Source: Mucilaginibacter sp. PPCGB 2223
GTDB taxonomy: Bacteria; Bacteroidota; Bacteroidia; Sphingobacteriales; Sphingobacteriaceae
Assembly (NCBI RefSeq): GCF_001705515.1
Contig: NZ_MDJS01000001.1
Location: 124,001 to 188,000 of the forward strand
DNA: 64,000 nucleotides
Direction: 5' to 3'
Below are positions 60,750 through 64,000 of the stretch, one piece after another. Position 1 is the stretch's first letter. The number at the start of each line of letters is the position of its first letter. Position numbers and translations under genes: made by a program. The notes under the pieces were generated by a model. The model ran no database searches. It was not told the origin of the DNA and was given only the letters and a program-made list of their open reading frames with translations.

Positions 60750-61244
60750 TCAATTGAGCAGGTAAATGTAAAAGTTAAGCAAACCGGCAAAGCTAACCCA
60801 CAGCAGGTATGGCACCAGCAACCATGCTGCCGGTCGGCTTAACTTGCTGAAATAGAAAATATTGGCCGCTATGCTTAACCATAGCAGGATAATTACCACC
60901 AGGGCTGCAAATATCTGGTGGAGGCCAAAGAAGGTGATCGGCCATGAAAAATTGAACAGCAACTGCAAAAAATAGGAGTATTGCGAGTTGATATAGTCCA
61001 CACTTTCGCGCCGCTGCTGCCATACCAGGCAGGCCGAAACGCCGATCATCACATAAAGCACAGACCAGACAGGGGCAAATATCCAATTCGGAGGGTTAAA
61101 AGACGGCTTTTGCAAAAAGGGATACCATACCTGCATTTGCGGTGCAATAAGGTACGAAGCCAAACCACCAATGCTTAAAGTGATACCTACGCTTATGAGT
61201 AAGGGTAATAGCCTAAAAGCGGCCTTATGTGCATAAATGTTCAT
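60750..61244 (-). CDS. TspO/MBR-family membrane protein
   Basis: 164 residues with five hydrophobic helices. WYPFLQKPSFNPPNWIFAPV, W-S-V-L-Y-V-M-I-G-V-S-A-x-L-V-W, FNFSWPITFFGLHQIFAALV, and PYLLWVSFAGLLNFYIY are the TspO signature, including the conserved W and P residues that line the tetrapyrrole and cholesterol site. Bacterial TspO responds to porphyrins, light or stress. The call is by family; no tetrapyrrole genes are adjacent. Confidence 0.9.
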   Translation of the reverse strand: MNIYAHKAAFRLLPLLISVGITLSIGGLASYLIAPQMQVWYPFLQKPSFNPPNWIFAPVWSVLYVMIGVSACLVWQQRRESVDYINSQYSYFLQLLFNFSWPITFFGLHQIFAALVVIILLWLSIAANIFYFSKLSRPAAWLLVPYLLWVSFAGLLNFYIYLLN

Positions 61245-61312
61245 GATCGTAAAACGGATATGAACTGTGTTTTGTTTGCACTGGTCTGTAAAACAGCAGG
61301 ATAGGGTATCGG

Positions 61313-62131
61313 CTATTCTTCTTTTTTGTACAAAATTCCTGCAATATCTGCCGACATTTTGATGCCTTTGATCATGGCCGAGCTAAAGCCGTTATGCTCC
61401 ATCTCATTTAACCCGGCAATGGTGCAGCCCTTTGGCGATGTTACTTTGTCGATCTCATGCTCCGGGTGCGATGACAACTGAAGCAACAGGTCGGCAGCGC
61501 CTTTGGCGGTTTGTGCGGCCATTTTTAAAGCATCATGGGCATGGAAACCGATCTCAGTTCCACCCTGTGATGCGGCACGTATCGAGCGTAAAAAGAAAGC
61601 CACCCCGCAGGCACAAAGCGCCGTTGCCGACGTCATCAGCTCTTCGTTAATGATAACGGTAACGCCCACGGTATCAAAAAGCTCTTTTACCACGGCTATA
61701 TTACTGTTTGATGCATGAGAGCTGCCAATACAGGTCATGCTTTGACCTATGGCGATGGCTGTATTCGGCATAGCGCGCACTACGGGCACATCCATGTCGA
61801 GATATTTGCGTATATCGGCACAGCTAACACCCGATATGACCGATATAAGCAGGTGCTTTTTAGGTTTTATATTTTCTTTAACCTCATCAAGCAGCTTATT
61901 AAGCTGCTGCGGCAGCACGGCCAAAACAACAATATGCGCTTTACTTACCGCTTTGTGATTGTCATCGCTAACCCTGTAACCTTCTTGGGTCAGGTCGGCA
62001 AGGGCAGCTGTGTTACGGCGGGTCAGGATAATCTGGTTGGGTTCGTAGATACCGGCCTTAACCAATCCTTTGGCCAGTGCCAGGCCAATGTTCCCGCTGC
62101 CTAAAATGGCTATTGTTTTGTTTGTGTTCAT
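61313..62131 (-). CDS. proC: pyrroline-5-carboxylate reductase
   Basis: 272 residues. The NADPH-binding Rossmann motif is AILGSGNIGLALAKGLVKAG, and the C-terminal domain has TALCACGVAFFLRSIRAASQ and VTSPKGCTIAGLNEMEHNGF, the ProC signature with its conserved T-S-P-x-G-x-T. It reduces P5C to proline. Its ATG overlaps the argB stop by 4 bases (62128-62131), so the two are translationally coupled. Confidence 0.93.
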   Translation of the reverse strand: MNTNKTIAILGSGNIGLALAKGLVKAGIYEPNQIILTRRNTAALADLTQEGYRVSDDNHKAVSKAHIVVLAVLPQQLNKLLDEVKENIKPKKHLLISVISGVSCADIRKYLDMDVPVVRAMPNTAIAIGQSMTCIGSSHASNSNIAVVKELFDTVGVTVIINEELMTSATALCACGVAFFLRSIRAASQGGTEIGFHAHDALKMAAQTAKGAADLLLQLSSHPEHEIDKVTSPKGCTIAGLNEMEHNGFSSAMIKGIKMSADIAGILYKKEE

Positions 62132-62931
62132 ATTTTAGTGCTTAACCGTGTCCCGAATGATTGATTTTGTTTTAAGTTGCCCAGATCATCGGCATGGCCG
62201 ATGATCACCGCTTTTACTCCGCAGGCTATCGCTGTAAAGGCATTATCTAACTTGGGCAGCATCCCGCCCGAAATGATCTGTTGTTTTTTGAGCTCCTCGT
62301 ACCTGTCGGGATCTATCTCCCGGATCAGCGAATCCTCATCATCAACATCTTTCAAAACACCCTTTTTCTCAAAGCAGTAGATGAGCGTAGTTGAATAGAG
62401 TTTGGATAGGGCCACCGCTAAAGCCGAAGCGATGGTATCGGCATTGGTATTGAGCAGTTGGCCGGCGCCATCATGCGTGAGTGCACAAAAGACAGGAATA
62501 AAACCCGCATCCAGCAACCTGCTGATGTTTTCGGCCTGTATCGAATTGTCGTCCATATCGCCCACAAAACCGTAATCTATGGTTTTTACCGGGCGTTTTT
62601 TGGCCAGGATGAAATTACCGTCGGCGCCGGTTAAGCCAATGGCGTTACAACCAACAGCCTGCAGCGATGCTACGATATTTTTATTGATCAGGCCGGCGTA
62701 AACCATGGTCACCACACGCAGGGTTTCGATATCTGTTATTCGCCTCCCGTCAACCAGTTTAGCTTCTATACCAAGTGTGGCAGATAACTGTGTAGCAACC
62801 TTGCCGCCGCCGTGTACCAATATCTTATATCCATCCAACGCTGCAAAATCCTTTAAAAAGCGGTGCAGGTTTTCGGAATTATCGATAACGTTGCCGCCAA
62901 TTTTGATAATATGCAGTTTGTGTAAGGCCAT
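62128..62931 (-). CDS. argB: acetylglutamate kinase (ArgB)
   Basis: 267 residues of the amino acid kinase family. HIIKIGGNVIDN holds the phosphate-binding Lys, LVHGGGKVATQLSATLGIEA the glycine-rich loop and substrate contacts, and GMLPKLDNAFTAIACGVKAV the ATP-binding part. It phosphorylates N-acetyl-L-glutamate in arginine synthesis; in some Bacteroidota the natural substrate is N-succinylglutamate, which sequence alone cannot settle. It is upstream of and coupled to proC. Confidence 0.93.
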   Translation of the reverse strand: MALHKLHIIKIGGNVIDNSENLHRFLKDFAALDGYKILVHGGGKVATQLSATLGIEAKLVDGRRITDIETLRVVTMVYAGLINKNIVASLQAVGCNAIGLTGADGNFILAKKRPVKTIDYGFVGDMDDNSIQAENISRLLDAGFIPVFCALTHDGAGQLLNTNADTIASALAVALSKLYSTTLIYCFEKKGVLKDVDDEDSLIREIDPDRYEELKKQQIISGGMLPKLDNAFTAIACGVKAVIIGHADDLGNLKQNQSFGTRLSTKI

Positions 62932-62969
62932 TTTAAAATTCTGATGCTACTTTTTATTGCGTGTATCCG

Positions 62970-62977
62970 CAAATATA
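62970..62977 (-). promoter_or_regulatory. -7 promoter box of argB-proC
   Basis: TATATTTG on the minus strand matches TAnnTTTG, about 39 bases before the argB ATG. The -33 position has CCCTTTTT instead of TTTG. Confidence 0.5.
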
Positions 62978-63047
62978 GCGTGTAGTTTAATGAAAAAGGG
63001 CTGTTTGTTGTAAATCTTTGCGATTTATGGTTTTTAGATTGCATTTT

Positions 63048-63091
63048 TTGTAAACATTAAGCCTATTTTAGCCTTGTAAACATATAGGCTT
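63048..63091 (+). promoter_or_regulatory. repeated motif upstream of ndh, possible operator
   Basis: TTGTAAACAT occurs at 63048-63057 and 63074-63083, 26 bases apart. AAGCCTAT (63059-63066) and ATAGGCTT (63084-63091) form an inverted pair overlapping them. The set ends 12 bases before the ndh ATG, where a repressor could block transcription or the ribosome. Confidence 0.45.
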
Positions 63092-63103
63092 TACAACACT
63101 GTT

Positions 63104-64000
63104 ATGCATTTAGCTTCGGTAACAAATCATCCCCGGATTGTGATTATTGGTGGTGGCTTTGGCGGTATTGCACTGGCAAAGAAACTAAAAGACAAACCGG
63201 TTGAGGTTTTAATGGTCGATAAAAACAACTATCACACTTTTCAACCCTTGCTGTACCAGATAGCGATGGGCGATATCGAGGCCGATTCGATTGCTTTCCC
63301 CTTGAGGAAAATATTTGTCGAACAAAAGAACTTCTCCTTCAGGATGGCGACAGTGGAGCGTGTTAACCCGGAAAAAAATACCATCAGTACCGATATCGGC
63401 GAGATTGCTTACGATTACCTGGTTATAGCCACCGGCTCGACCACCAATTATTTTGGTAACCAGGAACTTGAACACAATACTATGCCGATGAAGAGTATCC
63501 CTGAGGCATTGAACCTCAGGAGCCTGATGCTGCAAAACATAGAGAAAGCCATTATTGCCGAAGACAAGGATGAGCGCCAGCAATTGCTCAACTTCGTGAT
63601 TGTGGGCGGGGGGCCGACTGGGGTGGAACTTTCGGGCGCTTTGGCCGAAATGCGCAACTATGTGCTTACTTACGATTACCCCGAACTGCGCAAAGAGGAT
63701 ATGAAAGTTTACCTGGTTGAGGGTAAAGAACGCTTATTGGCAAGCATGTCTGAACAGGCATCGCGCAAGGCGAAAGATTTTTTAACCGAACTGGATGTTG
63801 AAGTATATAACAGCGTGCACGTTAAAAGTTACGATGGTAATGAGCTGATTATCGACAACGGCGTGCACATTAACACGCGAAATGTATTATGGGCCGCGGG
63901 TGTAAAAGGAGAAGTGTTAAAAGGCATACCGCAAGAAGTTATTGTGCGTGGCAACCGTATCCAAACCGATGAATTTAACCGGGTTAAAAATTATTTAAAT
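63104..64000 (+). CDS. ndh: type II NADH dehydrogenase (NDH-2), 5' part
   Basis: 299 codons are visible and the frame is open at the window edge. IVIIGGGFGGIALAKKLKDK is the FAD-binding Rossmann motif at the N-terminus, YHTFQPLLYQIAMGDIEADS and YLVIATGSTTNYFG follow, and FVIVGGGPTGVELSGALAEM is the NADH-binding motif. The protein transfers electrons from NADH to quinone without pumping protons. The C-terminal membrane helix is beyond the window. Confidence 0.93.
   Translation, partial: MHLASVTNHPRIVIIGGGFGGIALAKKLKDKPVEVLMVDKNNYHTFQPLLYQIAMGDIEADSIAFPLRKIFVEQKNFSFRMATVERVNPEKNTISTDIGEIAYDYLVIATGSTTNYFGNQELEHNTMPMKSIPEALNLRSLMLQNIEKAIIAEDKDERQQLLNFVIVGGGPTGVELSGALAEMRNYVLTYDYPELRKEDMKVYLVEGKERLLASMSEQASRKAKDFLTELDVEVYNSVHVKSYDGNELIIDNGVHINTRNVLWAAGVKGEVLKGIPQEVIVRGNRIQTDEFNRVKNYLN

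Overview
The window looks like a chromosomal segment of a Bacteroidota bacterium, most likely Sphingobacteriaceae (Mucilaginibacter/Pedobacter-like; inferred from gene content, not searched). Supporting signs are TTTG/TAnnTTTG promoters (a canonical one precedes rpmH), a type IX secretion plug protein, NamZ/DUF1343, an alternative GlmU, DUF3050 and DUF4337 proteins, a 58-residue basic protein beside tRNA-Cys, and many short inverted intergenic repeats. There are about 68 genes on both strands, one tRNA (Cys), no rRNA, no CRISPR array, no insertion sequence and no prophage. Both ends cut genes: a NeuB-like synthase at the left and a type II NADH dehydrogenase at the right.

Layout. 1-8.7 kb: sialic-acid-synthase fragment, membrane hydroxylase, SMR-like protein, DUF4337 protein; rpmH-rnpA-yidD-tsaB on the minus strand; ChaN-like protein, mscL and rpoN. 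8.7-14.9 kb: an AT-rich beta-propeller lipoprotein, a minimal iscS-iscU-iscA cluster, methylmalonyl-CoA epimerase, an SMI1/KNR4 protein and rpmE2. 15-26.5 kb: GlmU-like-tpiA-DUF4261-prmA, mpl, an XRE regulator, lysine 6-transaminase, an ACC-deaminase-like enzyme, rluD, a class IV aminotransferase, a DUF3050 protein. 26.6-34.7 kb: fmt, namZ, a LolE-type permease, mazG, a frameshifted ankyrin gene, mnmD, an MBL-rhodanese fusion. 34.7-48.9 kb: M13 peptidase, valS, two sensor kinases, holA, truncated haemoglobin, EVE-domain protein, ABC-F ATPase. 49-64 kb: T9SS plug, thioesterase, macro-domain protein, aldo/keto reductase, SGNH hydrolase, pyrD, tRNA-Cys, rRNA methyltransferase, an Omp85 lipoprotein, a patatin-barrel fusion, TspO, argB-proC and ndh.

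Most genes are housekeeping: translation and tRNA/rRNA modification (rpmH, rnpA, tsaB, rpmE2, prmA, rluD, fmt, mnmD, valS, tRNA-Cys, ABC-F), Fe-S assembly, wall recycling (mpl, namZ, GlmU-like) and outer-membrane biogenesis.

The most striking structure is not a gene. At least 13 places carry short arrays with a 7-bp period, usually as two arms in inverted orientation (labelled H1-H14 below; H4 is weak). Each locus has its own heptad with a fixed core and variable positions, and distant loci share 13-16-mers, so they fall into families. Most fill the space between a stop codon and the next start. Two lie inside valS in frame and encode 7-residue peptide repeats. One supplies the mnmD start codon, and four lie directly upstream of, or contain, a TAnnTTTG box. 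Related arrays with periods 8 and 9 and GC-rich paired arrays also occur. I know of no named family for them.
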